A stretch of DNA of 64,000 nucleotides from Pseudomonas sp. RIT409. GTDB taxonomy: Bacteria > Pseudomonadota > Gammaproteobacteria > Pseudomonadales > Pseudomonadaceae. Position numbers and translations under genes: made by a program. Of this stretch, positions 36,759 through 47,173 are shown piece after piece (the stretch's first letter is position 1; the number at the start of each line of letters is the position of its first letter). The DNA is taken from the NCBI RefSeq assembly GCF_003052515.2, contig NZ_QARE02000001.1, forward strand, positions 434,001 through 498,000. The letters run 5' to 3'. The notes beneath the pieces were generated by a model. It worked only from the letters and a program-made list of their open reading frames with translations. It was not told the origin of the DNA and ran no database searches.

Positions 36759-37936
36759 TATTCTTCCCTCTCATGCGTTGCGGCCGGTGCAGCGGCAGGA
36801 GTCGCCGGTTTTGGGGCCGAAGACCTGGCCGGCTGATGGGCAGGTGGTTTGCTCGCGGCCGGTTTGGCCGGCGTCGCCGCCGGGGCAGCGGTCGTGGAGC
36901 CTGCCACGGGGCTGGAAGGCGTGGCAGCCGGAGCGGCAGAGGAGCCATGGGAGGACGCGGCCGGCTTCGGCACGGTGGCCGGCACGGGCTTGCTGGATGG
37001 GGTGACAGGCGCTGTTGCCGGCGCCGTGGCTGACGGCACCGCAGACGGATCGGCCGCCTGGCGATCCAGCGATTCCTGCTGCTGCGCGGCGTCCGCTGCA
37101 CGCTCTTCCGGCGAACGGCCATCGGAGAACACCAGCAACAGGTAGCGACTGCGGTTCAGCGCTGCGGTCGGCACGGCCCGCACGATGGCGAACGGCTGAC
37201 CGGAATCATGAATCACTTCCTTGACCGTCGCCACGGGATAGCCCGCCGGGAAGCGCTGACCCAGGCCGGAACTGACCAGCAAATCGCCTTCCTTGATGTC
37301 AGCGGTGTCTGCGACGTGACGCAGTTCCAGGCGCTCCGGGTTGCCTGTGCCGCTGGCGATGGCACGCAGCCCGTTGCGGTTCACTTGCACCGGAATGCTG
37401 TGGGTGGAGTCGGTCAGCAGCAGCACGCGGGAGGTATAGGGCATCAACTCGACCACCTGCCCCATGAGGCCGCGGGCATCGAGAACGGGCTGGCCAAGCA
37501 CCACGCCATCGCGCTCACCCTTATTGATGATGATGCGGTGGGTGAACGGATTGGGGTCCATGCCGATCAGTTCGGCAACTTCGACCTTTTCGTTGACCAA
37601 CGCCGACGAATTCAGCAACTCGCGCAACCGGACGTTTTGCTCGGTCAACGCGGCCAGCTTTTGCAGGCGCCCCTGCAGCAGCAGGTTTTCGGTCTTCAGC
37701 TTTTCATTCTCGGCGGCCAGTTCCGTGCGACTGCCGAACTGGCTGGCAACGCCCTGATAGAGGCGCTCGGGCAGATCGGCGATCCAGTACGACTGCATCA
37801 GCACCAGGGACATCTGGCTGCGAACGGGCTTGAGCAGGGTAAAGCGCGCGTCCACGACCATGAAGGCCACGGACAGGACCACCAGCACCAACAGACGAAC
37901 GCCCAGCGAGGGGCCCTTTGAGAAAAGCGGTTTAAT
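36758..37936 (-). CDS. mreC: Rod-shape-determining protein MreC, probable ATT start
   Basis: 392 residues if begun at ATT 37936. One membrane helix (about residues 14-32), a coiled coil (about 70-105) and two beta domains follow. The C-terminus has a tail of roughly 95 residues made almost wholly of Ala, Pro, Ser and Thr, ending HEREE, which E. coli MreC lacks. Start choice: there is no ATG, GTG or TTG between an upstream in-frame TGA and a TTG at 37891, which lies inside the membrane helix. The codon ATT at 37934-37936 follows AAGGAG with a six-base spacer, and translation from it gives (M)KPLFSKGPSLGVR, matching E. coli MKPIFSRGPSLQIR from its first residue. Confidence 0.93.
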   Translation of the reverse strand: MKPLFSKGPSLGVRLLVLVVLSVAFMVVDARFTLLKPVRSQMSLVLMQSYWIADLPERLYQGVASQFGSRTELAAENEKLKTENLLLQGRLQKLAALTEQNVRLRELLNSSALVNEKVEVAELIGMDPNPFTHRIIINKGERDGVVLGQPVLDARGLMGQVVELMPYTSRVLLLTDSTHSIPVQVNRNGLRAIASGTGNPERLELRHVADTADIKEGDLLVSSGLGQRFPAGYPVATVKEVIHDSGQPFAIVRAVPTAALNRSRYLLLVFSDGRSPEERAADAAQQQESLDRQAADPSAVPSATAPATAPVTPSSKPVPATVPKPAASSHGSSAAPAATPSSPVAGSTTAAPAATPAKPAASKPPAHQPARSSAPKPATPAAAPAATHEREE

Positions 37937-38125
37937 AGGCCGCTCCTTCCAGGGATGCTTGAGTTTGACTGTACTTATTCATGGGACATGAAAGGCCTGG
38001 GGCGGATTGACGGAATCAGGTGTGCAAGCCTTGCAACATCGCGAGACGACGTCAACAGCTCAGACACGAACAGGCAGCACCGTCAGATGCCGCCCGTCTA
38101 GCTCAACAGGGTGCTTTCTCGCGAA

Positions 38126-39175
<1,050 letters not shown>

Positions 39176-39384
39176 CTAGGGAACGCGTGGGTAAAAAAGT
39201 GCGGCAAACTCTAACAACGACAGGGATTTTGGGCAAGGAGCCAATATGTTAAATTGGCGGTTTTTCCGAGCACTACCCTCGCCGATCGCGGCCCTTCGAC
39301 CGTTCGAATCGCGCGGTGTTCCGCAATTTGTGTTCCGCAATCTGACGTACGGTCCAATCCGTACGCCTTCCACTGGAGAACCCC

Positions 39385-39672
39385 ATGGCGCTTGATCGCT
39401 CCGACGTGGAAAAAATCGCGCATCTGGCCCGCCTGGGCCTCAATGACGCCGATATCCCGCGTACCACCGAAGCACTGAACAGCATTCTCGGGCTGGTCGA
39501 CCAGATGCAGGCCGTCGACACCACCGGTATCGAGCCGCTGGCGCATCCGCTCGAAGCCTCGCAACGCTTGCGCGACGACGTGGTCAGCGAAGTCAATCAC
39601 CGCGATGACTATCAAGCCATCGCACCAGCGGTCGAAGACGGCCTTTATCTGGTTCCGAAAGTCATCGACTAA
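39385..39672 (+). CDS. gatC: Aspartyl/glutamyl-tRNA amidotransferase subunit C
   Basis: 95 residues with the family core [14 protein letters not shown] and the end [12 protein letters not shown]. GatC wraps around GatA and GatB to stabilise the complex that amidates mischarged Asp-tRNA(Asn) and Glu-tRNA(Gln). The ATG at 39385 has GGAGA ahead. First gene of gatCAB. Confidence 0.96.
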   Translation: MALDRSDVEKIAHLARLGLNDADIPRTTEALNSILGLVDQMQAVDTTGIEPLAHPLEASQRLRDDVVSEVNHRDDYQAIAPAVEDGLYLVPKVID

Positions 39673-39687
39673 GGGAATGAGCCTGCA

Positions 39688-41139
39688 ATGCATCATATGA
39701 CTCTGGCAGAGATCGCTCGTGGTCTGGCCGACAAACAGTTTTCTTCCGAAGAGCTGACCCGCTCGCTGCTGGCACGCATCGCCCAAGTGGATCCTCAGCT
39801 CAACAGCTTCATTTCCGTCACCGAAGACCTGGCTATCACCCAGGCTCAGGCCGCCGACGCCCGCCGCGCGGCTGGCGAGACCGGTCCGCTGCTGGGCGCC
39901 CCGCTGGCGCACAAGGACCTGTTCTGCACCCGCGGGATCCGCACCAGCTGTGCCTCGAAGATGCTCGACAACTTCAAGGCCCCGTACGACGCCACCGTCG
40001 TGGCGAAGCTCGCCGCTGCGGGCACCGTGACGCTGGGCAAGACCAACATGGACGAATTCGCCATGGGCTCGGCCAACGAGTCCAGCCACTATGGCGCGGT
40101 GAAGAACCCGTGGAACCTCGAGCATGTGCCGGGCGGCTCGTCCGGCGGTTCTGCGGCAGCCGTAGCGGCCCGCCTGCTCCCGGCTGCCACGGGCACGGAC
40201 ACCGGCGGCTCGATCCGTCAGCCCGCGGCCCTGACCAACCTGACCGGCCTGAAACCGACCTACGGTCGCGTGTCGCGCTGGGGCATGATCGCCTATGCGT
40301 CGAGCCTGGATCAGGCTGGCCCGATGGCTCGCACCGCCGAAGACTGCGCCCTGTTGCTGCAAGGCATGGCCGGTTTCGACGTCAACGATTCCACCAGCAT
40401 CGATGAACCGGTGCCCGACTACAGCGCCAGCCTGAATGGCTCGTTGCAAGGTCTGCGCATCGGGGTGCCGAAGGAATACTTCAGTGCCGGTCTGGACCCG
40501 CGCATCGCCGACCTGGTCATGGCCAGTGTCGAGGAATTGAAAAAGCTCGGCGCGGTGGTCAAGGACGTCAGCCTGCCAAACCTGCAACATGCGATCCCTG
40601 CTTATTATGTGATCGCTCCGGCCGAGGCGTCCTCGAACCTGTCACGGTTCGATGGCGTGCGTTTCGGCTACCGCTGCGAAGACCCGAAAGACCTCACCGA
40701 CCTCTACAAACGCTCCCGAGGTGAAGGTTTCGGCCCGGAAGTCCAACGCCGGATCATGGTCGGGGCCTATGCCCTTTCCGCGGGGTACTACGACGCCTAT
40801 TACCTACAGGCGCAGAAGATTCGCCGCCTGATCAAGAACGACTTCATGAACGCATTCCAGGATGTCGATGTGATTCTCGGTCCGACCACGCCGAACCCAG
40901 CCTGGAAGATCGGCGCCAAGAATGCCGATCCGATCGCCGAGTACCTGGAAGATTTCTACACCATCACTGCCAACCTCGCGGGGTTGCCAGGCCTGTCGAT
41001 GCCCGCCGGTTTCGCCGATGGCCTGCCGGTCGGTGTGCAGCTGCTTGCCCCGTACTTCCAGGAGGGCCGTCTGCTGAACGTCGCTCATCAGTATCAGCAA
41101 GTCACTGACTGGCATTTGCGCGCACCTACAGGCTTCTAA
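39688..41139 (+). CDS. gatA: Aspartyl/glutamyl-tRNA amidotransferase subunit A
   Basis: 483 residues, amidase-signature family. It releases ammonia from glutamine using a Lys-cisSer-Ser triad: Lys in PLAHKDLF, the Ser pair in [13 protein letters not shown] and [11 protein letters not shown]. Ammonia is channelled to GatB. It begins 15 bases after gatC and ends 11 bases before gatB. Confidence 0.97.
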   Translation: MHHMTLAEIARGLADKQFSSEELTRSLLARIAQVDPQLNSFISVTEDLAITQAQAADARRAAGETGPLLGAPLAHKDLFCTRGIRTSCASKMLDNFKAPYDATVVAKLAAAGTVTLGKTNMDEFAMGSANESSHYGAVKNPWNLEHVPGGSSGGSAAAVAARLLPAATGTDTGGSIRQPAALTNLTGLKPTYGRVSRWGMIAYASSLDQAGPMARTAEDCALLLQGMAGFDVNDSTSIDEPVPDYSASLNGSLQGLRIGVPKEYFSAGLDPRIADLVMASVEELKKLGAVVKDVSLPNLQHAIPAYYVIAPAEASSNLSRFDGVRFGYRCEDPKDLTDLYKRSRGEGFGPEVQRRIMVGAYALSAGYYDAYYLQAQKIRRLIKNDFMNAFQDVDVILGPTTPNPAWKIGAKNADPIAEYLEDFYTITANLAGLPGLSMPAGFADGLPVGVQLLAPYFQEGRLLNVAHQYQQVTDWHLRAPTGF

Positions 41140-41150
41140 GGAGAAGACCC

Positions 41151-42596
41151 ATGCAATGGGAAGTCGTCATCGGGCTGGAGATTCACACCCAGCTCACCAC
41201 CCAGTCGAAGATTTTCTCCGGCAGCGCCACCACGTTCGGCTCCGAACCCAACACCCAGGCGAGCCTCGTCGACCTCGGCATGCCCGGCACGCTGCCGGTG
41301 CTGAACAAGGAAGCCGTGCAAATGGCGGTCAAGTTCGGCCTGGCGATCGATGCCGAGATCGGCCAGCACAACGTGTTCGCGCGTAAGAACTACTTCTACC
41401 CTGACCTGCCCAAGGGCTATCAGATCAGTCAGATGGAACTGCCGATTGTCGGCAAGGGCCACCTGGACATCACCCTCGAAGACGGCACGATCAAGCGCAT
41501 CGGCGTGACCCGTGCCCACCTGGAAGAAGATGCTGGCAAGAGCCTGCACGAAGACTTCAGCGGCATGACCGGTATCGACCTGAACCGGGCAGGCACGCCG
41601 CTGCTGGAAATCGTATCCGAGCCGGATATGCGCTCGGCCAAGGAAGCCGTGGCCTACGTCAAGGCCATGCACGCGCTGGTTCGCTACCTGGGCATCTGCG
41701 ATGGCAACATGGCCGAGGGCTCGCTGCGGTGCGACTGCAACGTCTCGGTGCGTCCGAAGGGCCAGGTCGAATTCGGCACCCGCTGCGAGATCAAGAACGT
41801 CAACTCTTTCCGCTTCATCGAGAAGGCGATCAACAGTGAAATCCAGCGCCAGATCGACCTGATCGAAGATGGCGGTAAAGTCATCCAGCAAACCCGGCTG
41901 TATGACCCGAACACCAACGAAACCCGCGCGATGCGCAGCAAGGAGGAGGCCAACGACTACCGTTACTTCCCCGACCCTGACCTGCTGCCGGTGATCATCG
42001 AAGACGCGTTCCTCGAACAGACCCGCGCCAGCCTGCCGGAGCTGCCACCGCAGAAACGTGAACGCTTCCAGTCGCAATTCGGCCTGTCGTTGTACGACGC
42101 CAGCGTGCTGGCCTCCAGCCGCGAGCAGGCGGACTACTTCGAGAAGGTGGTCAGCATCGCCGGTGACGCGAAGTTGGCGGCCAACTGGGTCATGGTCGAA
42201 CTGGGTTCGCTGCTGAACAAGCAGGGCGTGGAGATCGATGAGTCGCCCGTCAGCGCCGAGCAACTGGGCGGCATGCTGCTGCGCATCACCGACAACACCA
42301 TTTCCGGCAAGATTGCGAAGATGGTCTTCGAGGCCATGGCCAATGGTGAAGGCAGTGCTGATGAGATCATCGAGAAACGTGGCCTCAAGCAAGTGACCGA
42401 CACCGGCGCCATCGAGTCGATCCTGGACGAAATGCTGGCTGCCAATGCCGAACAGGTCGCCCAGTACCGAGCAGCCGATGAAGCCAAGCGCGGCAAGATG
42501 TTCGGCTTCTTTGTGGGCCAGGCCATGAAGGCGTCCAAAGGCAAGGCCAACCCTGGGCAGGTCAACGAACTGCTCAAGCGTAAGCTGGAAGGCTGA
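41151..42596 (+). CDS. gatB: Aspartyl/glutamyl-tRNA amidotransferase subunit B
   Basis: 481 residues. The N-terminal catalytic cradle starts [15 protein letters not shown], followed by the signature [19 protein letters not shown] stretch (here with [11 protein letters not shown]), metal-site residues in the [17 protein letters not shown] segment, and a C-terminal YqeY-like tRNA-binding tail. It activates the mischarged side chain with ATP and transfers ammonia. AAGGAGA precedes the start. Confidence 0.97.
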   Translation: MQWEVVIGLEIHTQLTTQSKIFSGSATTFGSEPNTQASLVDLGMPGTLPVLNKEAVQMAVKFGLAIDAEIGQHNVFARKNYFYPDLPKGYQISQMELPIVGKGHLDITLEDGTIKRIGVTRAHLEEDAGKSLHEDFSGMTGIDLNRAGTPLLEIVSEPDMRSAKEAVAYVKAMHALVRYLGICDGNMAEGSLRCDCNVSVRPKGQVEFGTRCEIKNVNSFRFIEKAINSEIQRQIDLIEDGGKVIQQTRLYDPNTNETRAMRSKEEANDYRYFPDPDLLPVIIEDAFLEQTRASLPELPPQKRERFQSQFGLSLYDASVLASSREQADYFEKVVSIAGDAKLAANWVMVELGSLLNKQGVEIDESPVSAEQLGGMLLRITDNTISGKIAKMVFEAMANGEGSADEIIEKRGLKQVTDTGAIESILDEMLAANAEQVAQYRAADEAKRGKMFGFFVGQAMKASKGKANPGQVNELLKRKLEG

Positions 42597-42617
42597 CGGT
42601 CTACCCCTGTCGTGATT

Positions 42618-42718
42618 GTTCCCACGCTCTGCGTGGGAACACCTATTCGAACGCTCTGCGTTCGCCTTTTGTGACGCGGAGCGTCACGGACTGCATTCCC
42701 ACGCAGAGCGGGGGAACG
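42618..42718. repeat. Tandem array of three short hairpins plus a degenerate copy
   Basis: Three perfect stems stand in a row: GTTCCCACGC-TCT-GCGTGGGAAC (42618-42640), CGAACGC-TCT-GCGTTCG (42648-42664) and GTGACGC-GGA-GCGTCAC (42671-42687). A degenerate right-hand copy lies at about 42694-42718. All share a GC-N3-GC centre. They fill the gatB to rlpA-like gap, ending just before the ribosome-binding site of the next gene. The family is a common Pseudomonas intergenic repeat. Confidence 0.85.
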
Positions 42719-42741
42719 ATCAGGAAGAGGATTGTAAATCC

Positions 42742-43116
42742 ATGCGGCGGCTACTCGGCGCTTGCGCCCTGCTCTCCCTGCTGGCCGGCTGCGCCAGCGA
42801 AGGCCTCATCGATCCACACGGCTACAACGCCACTGGAGGCGCCTCGTACTACGGCTCGCGGCATCAAGGCCAGCGGACGGCCAGTGGTGAGCGCTTCGAC
42901 CAAAACGCCCTGACCGCCGCCCATCGCCAGCTTCCCTTCGGCACGCGGGTGCAGGTCACCAACCTGAACAACGACCGCAAGGTCATCGTGCGCATCAATG
43001 ATCGCGGGCCACACACCCGCAACCGGATCATTGACGTCTCCCGCGCGGCGGCCGAGCAATTAGGTATGCTGCGCAGCGGTACGGCTCAAGTCCGGGTGCA
43101 AGCCCTGGACGACTGA
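42742..43116 (+). CDS. RlpA-like septal lipoprotein
   Basis: 124 residues with a lipoprotein signal ending LLAGC, then a double-psi beta-barrel domain (GGASYYGSRHQGQRTASGE, FDQNALTAAHRQLPFGT, VRINDRGPHTRNRIIDVSRAAAEQL). It is shorter than full RlpA (over 330 residues) and has no SPOR domain. RlpA proteins of Pseudomonas are lytic transglycosylases on denuded glycan; activity in this short form is likely but untested. The ATG at 42742 is preceded by AAGAGG twelve bases upstream. A longer frame from 42616 runs through repeats and is rejected. Confidence 0.88.
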   Translation: MRRLLGACALLSLLAGCASEGLIDPHGYNATGGASYYGSRHQGQRTASGERFDQNALTAAHRQLPFGTRVQVTNLNNDRKVIVRINDRGPHTRNRIIDVSRAAAEQLGMLRSGTAQVRVQALDD

Positions 43117-43173
43117 CTTTCAATGACCTGACGACAGAAGAGGCCTCCAATTCTCGCGTTCTCGACCCTGCCA

Positions 43174-44235
43174 TTGCCCACGCTCATCGAACTGGTCTGT
43201 GGCTTGCTGATGATGATCATCGGCGCCGAGCTTTCAGTGCGTGCGGCCGTGGCGCTCGCTGCCCTGCTGAAAACCCGTCCACTGTTTCTCGGCCTTACCG
43301 TCGTTGCCTTGGGCAGTAGCGCGCCACAAATGGCCGTTGGCCTGCAGGCAGCGCTGACCGACAGCACGGACATCGCGGTGGGCAGCGTCATTGGCAGCAA
43401 CATCTTCAATATTCTGGTAACGCTTGGCCTGTCGGCGCTGATCATCCCGCTCCGGGTGGCGCGGCAACTGGTGCGGGTCGACTTGCCGCTGATGATTGGC
43501 GCCACTGTGCTGGTCGCCGCGCTGGCCTGGAATGGCACCTTGAGCACCCTGGACGGGGTGATGCTGTTGATCGGCATGGCCGGCTATCTGGCGGTGGTCA
43601 TCCGCCAGTTCGCCCACGGTGCGCGGCATGTCGGCGCGCCGGACGACGTGCCGCGTCGCAAGGCGTGGCCCATCCTTGGTCGTTTGGTTGTGATGGGCGT
43701 CGGCCTGACTCTGCTGGTGGTCGGCAGTCATTTGCTGGTGGGCGCGGCCGTGGTCGTGGCCCAGGATCTAGGGCTGTCCGAGCGGGTCATCGGGCTCACG
43801 GTCATCGCCGTCGCCACGTCACTTCCCGCGCTGATGACCTCGCTGATCGCCGCGTTGCGCGGCGAGCGGGACATCGCCGTAGGCAACATCATCGGCAGCA
43901 ACCTGTTCAACTTATTGGGGGTATTGGGCATCACCTCCCTCATTGCAGCCGGCCCGCTGTCGATTTCGCCCAATGCCCTGGATTTCGACCTGCCGGTGAT
44001 GCTTGGCGTGGCCCTGCTGTGCCTGCCACTGTTCTACTCGGGCTACCGAATCACTCGGCTGGAGGGTTTGCTGCTGCTCGGACTTTACGCTGTGTACGGC
44101 CTGCACATCATCTCGTTCACCACCGGGATGCCGCTGGCGGGACGTTTGGAGCGCCTGATGATTCATTACGCGTTGCCGGTATTGGGAGTTGCTGTGGCGA
44201 TCAGCACCGCTCGAGCATGGCGGCGACAACACTGA
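43174..44235 (+). CDS. Calcium/sodium antiporter (CaCA family, YrbG-like)
   Basis: 353 residues with ten or so membrane helices in two inverted halves. The alpha-repeat motifs are GSVIGSNIFNILVTLG and GNIIGSNLFNLLGVLG. The first-half motif reads ALGSSAPQMAVG where PE is usual, so the ion-binding glutamate of repeat 1 is replaced by Gln; repeat 2 reads ATSLPALMTSL, again without the glutamate. Transport of Ca2+ in the usual way is therefore doubtful. The start is uncertain: TTG 43174 has no ribosome-binding site, while an in-frame ATT at 43150 has GAGG six bases ahead. No ATG or GTG is available. Confidence 0.8.
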   Translation: MPTLIELVCGLLMMIIGAELSVRAAVALAALLKTRPLFLGLTVVALGSSAPQMAVGLQAALTDSTDIAVGSVIGSNIFNILVTLGLSALIIPLRVARQLVRVDLPLMIGATVLVAALAWNGTLSTLDGVMLLIGMAGYLAVVIRQFAHGARHVGAPDDVPRRKAWPILGRLVVMGVGLTLLVVGSHLLVGAAVVVAQDLGLSERVIGLTVIAVATSLPALMTSLIAALRGERDIAVGNIIGSNLFNLLGVLGITSLIAAGPLSISPNALDFDLPVMLGVALLCLPLFYSGYRITRLEGLLLLGLYAVYGLHIISFTTGMPLAGRLERLMIHYALPVLGVAVAISTARAWRRQH

Positions 44236-44238
44236 ATC

Positions 44239-44329
44239 CTGTAGGAGCGCGCTTGCCCGCGATGGCGTCGTGTCAGACAAATTGATGTTGAATGACACAA
44301 CGCTATCGCGGGCAAGCGCGCTCCTACGG
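44239..44329. repeat. REP pair in a convergent gap
   Basis: Arms 44239-44263 and 44305-44329 are inverted copies of the GTAGGAGCGCGCTTGCCCGC repeat. The inner part adds a near-perfect GTGTCA/TGACAC pairing, giving a long cruciform. It occupies the space between the convergent antiporter and AEC genes. Confidence 0.9.
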
Positions 44330-44343
44330 CAGTAGGCCTCACA

Positions 44344-45291
44344 CTAGATCCACCCGCCCCACTGCAAGATGAATATCCCGATATTGGTGGTCACTGCCGC
44401 CGCCAACGTGGTCATCACAATGATCGAGGCCGCCAGTTCATGGTTGCCCTCTGCGGCCCGGGCCATCACGAAACTGGAAGAGGCGGTCGGCGCACCGAAG
44501 TAAAGAAACAAAATGCCCAGCTCCGCATGACGGAAGCCCAGCAACCAGGCGCCCAGCGTACAGACCAGCGGCAGCCAGACCATCTTCATCAAGCTTGCGC
44601 TGATCGCCAGCCCGCCGCTTTCCCGCAGGGACTTGAGGGACAGCGTGCCGCCGATGCACATCAGCGCCAGCGGGAGGGTCATCTGCGCCAAGTAGCTGCC
44701 AGATGTATCGAGCCACTTGGGCAGCGAAATCTGCCAGTACGCGAACGGTGTCGCCGCCAGAATGCTGAGGATCAGCGGGTTGGCCAGCACGCTTTTGCAA
44801 ACGCTCCACGGGTCCGACTTGATGACGGGGCTGTACACCGCCAGTACCACCGTGGACAACGTGTTGTAGAACAGGATGACCAACGCGGCCAGGATCGCCC
44901 CGAGGGAGATGCCGTAGTCGCCGTACATGCTGGCTGCAAGCGCCAGGCCGACGACACCGTTGTTACCGCGAAAGGCCCCTTGCACGTAGATGCCTCGCTC
45001 TACGAACGGCACGCGGTAGACCGCCCAGCACCAGACCAGGGCAAACCCTGCAAGGGTGGCGACGATGAAGTAGATCAGCACGCCCGGCTTCAGCGCCGCG
45101 TGCAGGTCGGCGTGGATGATGCCGAGAAACAGCAGCGCAGGCATCGTACAGTTGAAGACCAGGGATGAAGCGGTGTGGATGAAGCTGTCATTGATCCAGC
45201 CGATGCGCTTGAGCACGACCCCCAGGAACAGCATGGCGAACACCGGCGCGGTGATGTTCAGGGTTTCCCAGAAAATTGCCAGCATGCACAT
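44344..45291 (-). CDS. AEC-family transporter (auxin efflux carrier-like)
   Basis: 315 residues with ten predicted membrane helices. Family traits are the N-terminal APVFAMLFLGVVLKRIGW, the central GAFRGNNGVVGLAL, and the second-half MTLPLALMCIGGTLSL. AEC proteins export or import small organic acids such as malate, malonate or auxin-like compounds; the substrate is unknown here. The start could be ATG 45291 or ATG 45285. Isolated gene. Confidence 0.9.
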   Translation of the reverse strand: MCMLAIFWETLNITAPVFAMLFLGVVLKRIGWINDSFIHTASSLVFNCTMPALLFLGIIHADLHAALKPGVLIYFIVATLAGFALVWCWAVYRVPFVERGIYVQGAFRGNNGVVGLALAASMYGDYGISLGAILAALVILFYNTLSTVVLAVYSPVIKSDPWSVCKSVLANPLILSILAATPFAYWQISLPKWLDTSGSYLAQMTLPLALMCIGGTLSLKSLRESGGLAISASLMKMVWLPLVCTLGAWLLGFRHAELGILFLYFGAPTASSSFVMARAAEGNHELAASIIVMTTLAAAVTTNIGIFILQWGGWI

Positions 45292-45506
45292 CCAATCCGG
45301 AGCCGTCGTCAGGAGGCTAATGATAGGCCAGTGGCAAGGTAAGTGTTACCGGGAATTGCGCGGTGGTCATACAACGAGCCGAAGCGTTCAGCCACGGCTC
45401 TTCCAAGGAAAGGAACTGCTCGCAAAGCGACCGCCGCGGTGGACTCAGAGGCCCAAACGCGTGCTCTGCGAGTAAGTGTGCAAGGCGTCACCCGGTCAGA
45501 CTGGCT

Positions 45507-47066
45507 TCACACCTGAGCGGGCGCCAGCTTCTTCTCGAACACTGACACACCGTCCAGATCTCGAAGCGTCACGGTCATCTCGCCGCTCTGGCCGTCGATA
45601 TTCACCTCGCCGAAAAACTGGAAGCCCGCAAAAGGGGAAGTGTTTTGGGCCGGAGGTGCTTTCTGGAATACCAACTGCGGTCCGAATGTCTTGTCCAGCG
45701 TGTTGGGCCCGAAACTGCCCGCGTTCAACGGGCCGGCGACGAACTCCCAGAAGGGGTCGAAATCCTGGAATACCGCGTGGTCAGGGTGGTAATGATGCGC
45801 CGCGCAGTAATGAACGTCGGCCGTCAGCCAGACGGTGTCGCGTATTTTCTGCTGGCGCATGAACGCCAATAGCTCAGCCACCTCCAGTTCACGCCCTTTT
45901 GGCGCACCGTCTTCCGTATTGGCGATGGCCTCCCAGCGCATCACCCCAGGGCTGATCTCGCCATCCGGCACCCCTAGCCCGATGGGCATGTCCGCCGCGA
46001 TGACCTTCCACTGCGCGCGAGATGCCTGCAACTCGCGCTTGAGCCATTCCAGTTGCTCACGCCCGAGAAATGCGGTGGTCGGCCCGGCTTTTTCGGCAAG
46101 GTTAGCGTCGTTACCGTCACGATAACTGCGCATGTCGAGCACGAACACGTCGAGCATCGGACCGTAACCGAGCTTGCGATAGACACGCCCGCCGTTGTCC
46201 GCCTGCTGCAGGCGCATTGGCGCGTACTCCAGGAAGGCCTGACGGCCACGGGCGGCCAGCAAGCGGATGTCCTTGACCTTATAGCGATCATCCAGCTGTT
46301 TGCTTGGCGACCAGTTGTTCGTCACCTCATGGTCATCCCACTGCCAGATCTGCGGGACCTCGGCGTTGAAACGGCGCAGGTTGTCGTCCATCAGGTTGTA
46401 GCGATACGCGCCGCGGTACTCATCGAGCGTTTCGGCCACCTTGCTTTTGGCTTCCGTGGTGAGGTTGCGCCAGACACGCCCCCCTTCGGTGACGATCTGC
46501 GCGGGCACCGGCCCATCGGCGTAGATGGTATCGCCGCTGTGAATGAAGAAGTCCGGCAAGCGCAGGCGCATGGCTTCATAGATGCGCATGCCGCCGATCT
46601 CGGGGTTGATGCCGAAGCCCTGCCCTACCGTGTCTCCGCTCCAGACAAACCGGATGTCGCGACGGGCCTGCGGCGCGCTGCGCAAGTGCCCGAACCACGG
46701 CTCGCTGGCGACGCCGGTCTGGGCATCTTCGAAGAACACACGGTAGAAAATGGCCTGGTCAGCAGGCAGTCCGGTCAGCTCGACGCGTGCGGTGAAGTCA
46801 GTGCGTTGGTCGGCCAGGAGCGAAACGGCACGACGGGGTTGGGTGAACAGGCTGCGGGTGTCCCACTCGACGACCATCCGCGAAGGCCGATCACAGCGGC
46901 TCCAGACCATCGCGCGGTCGCCCAGCAGGTCGCCGGATTGCACGCCATCGGTCATCTTCGGACGGTCCTTGACTGAGGCGATGACCGCCGGTGCCAGGCC
47001 TGGCATGAGCAAACCGGCTCCGGCAGCCTGAATGATGCGACGGCGGGTAAGGTCGAACCGAGTCAT
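45507..47066 (-). CDS. phoD: PhoD-family alkaline phosphatase, Tat-exported
   Basis: 519 residues. The N-terminus MTRFDLTRRRIIQAAGAG is a twin-arginine signal peptide. A PhoD N-terminal domain (DGVQSGDLLGDRAMVWSRCD in part) is followed by the metallophosphatase core with DFFIHSGDTIYADG, WQWDDHEVTNNW and WLTADVHYCAAHHYHP. These provide the Fe/Ca-site Asp, Asn and His residues. It hydrolyses phosphomono- or diesters in the periplasm or outside. ATG 47066 has AGGGG seven bases ahead. I saw no convincing Pho box, so phosphate control is not shown. Confidence 0.92.
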   Translation of the reverse strand: MTRFDLTRRRIIQAAGAGLLMPGLAPAVIASVKDRPKMTDGVQSGDLLGDRAMVWSRCDRPSRMVVEWDTRSLFTQPRRAVSLLADQRTDFTARVELTGLPADQAIFYRVFFEDAQTGVASEPWFGHLRSAPQARRDIRFVWSGDTVGQGFGINPEIGGMRIYEAMRLRLPDFFIHSGDTIYADGPVPAQIVTEGGRVWRNLTTEAKSKVAETLDEYRGAYRYNLMDDNLRRFNAEVPQIWQWDDHEVTNNWSPSKQLDDRYKVKDIRLLAARGRQAFLEYAPMRLQQADNGGRVYRKLGYGPMLDVFVLDMRSYRDGNDANLAEKAGPTTAFLGREQLEWLKRELQASRAQWKVIAADMPIGLGVPDGEISPGVMRWEAIANTEDGAPKGRELEVAELLAFMRQQKIRDTVWLTADVHYCAAHHYHPDHAVFQDFDPFWEFVAGPLNAGSFGPNTLDKTFGPQLVFQKAPPAQNTSPFAGFQFFGEVNIDGQSGEMTVTLRDLDGVSVFEKKLAPAQV

Positions 47067-47173
47067 GTTTGTCCCCTCTCGTAAGTGGCAAAGAGGGAAA
47101 CCTAACAAGGCAATGTTGGAGGTTTGTGACAGCCTACCGCCCGGAACCTTTGCGCAAGAGAATACCGACCCGC

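Noticed and set aside
39211..40590. Minus-strand open frame of about 460 codons opposite gatC and gatA
   Set aside because: Shadow of two well-conserved genes; no motif of its own.
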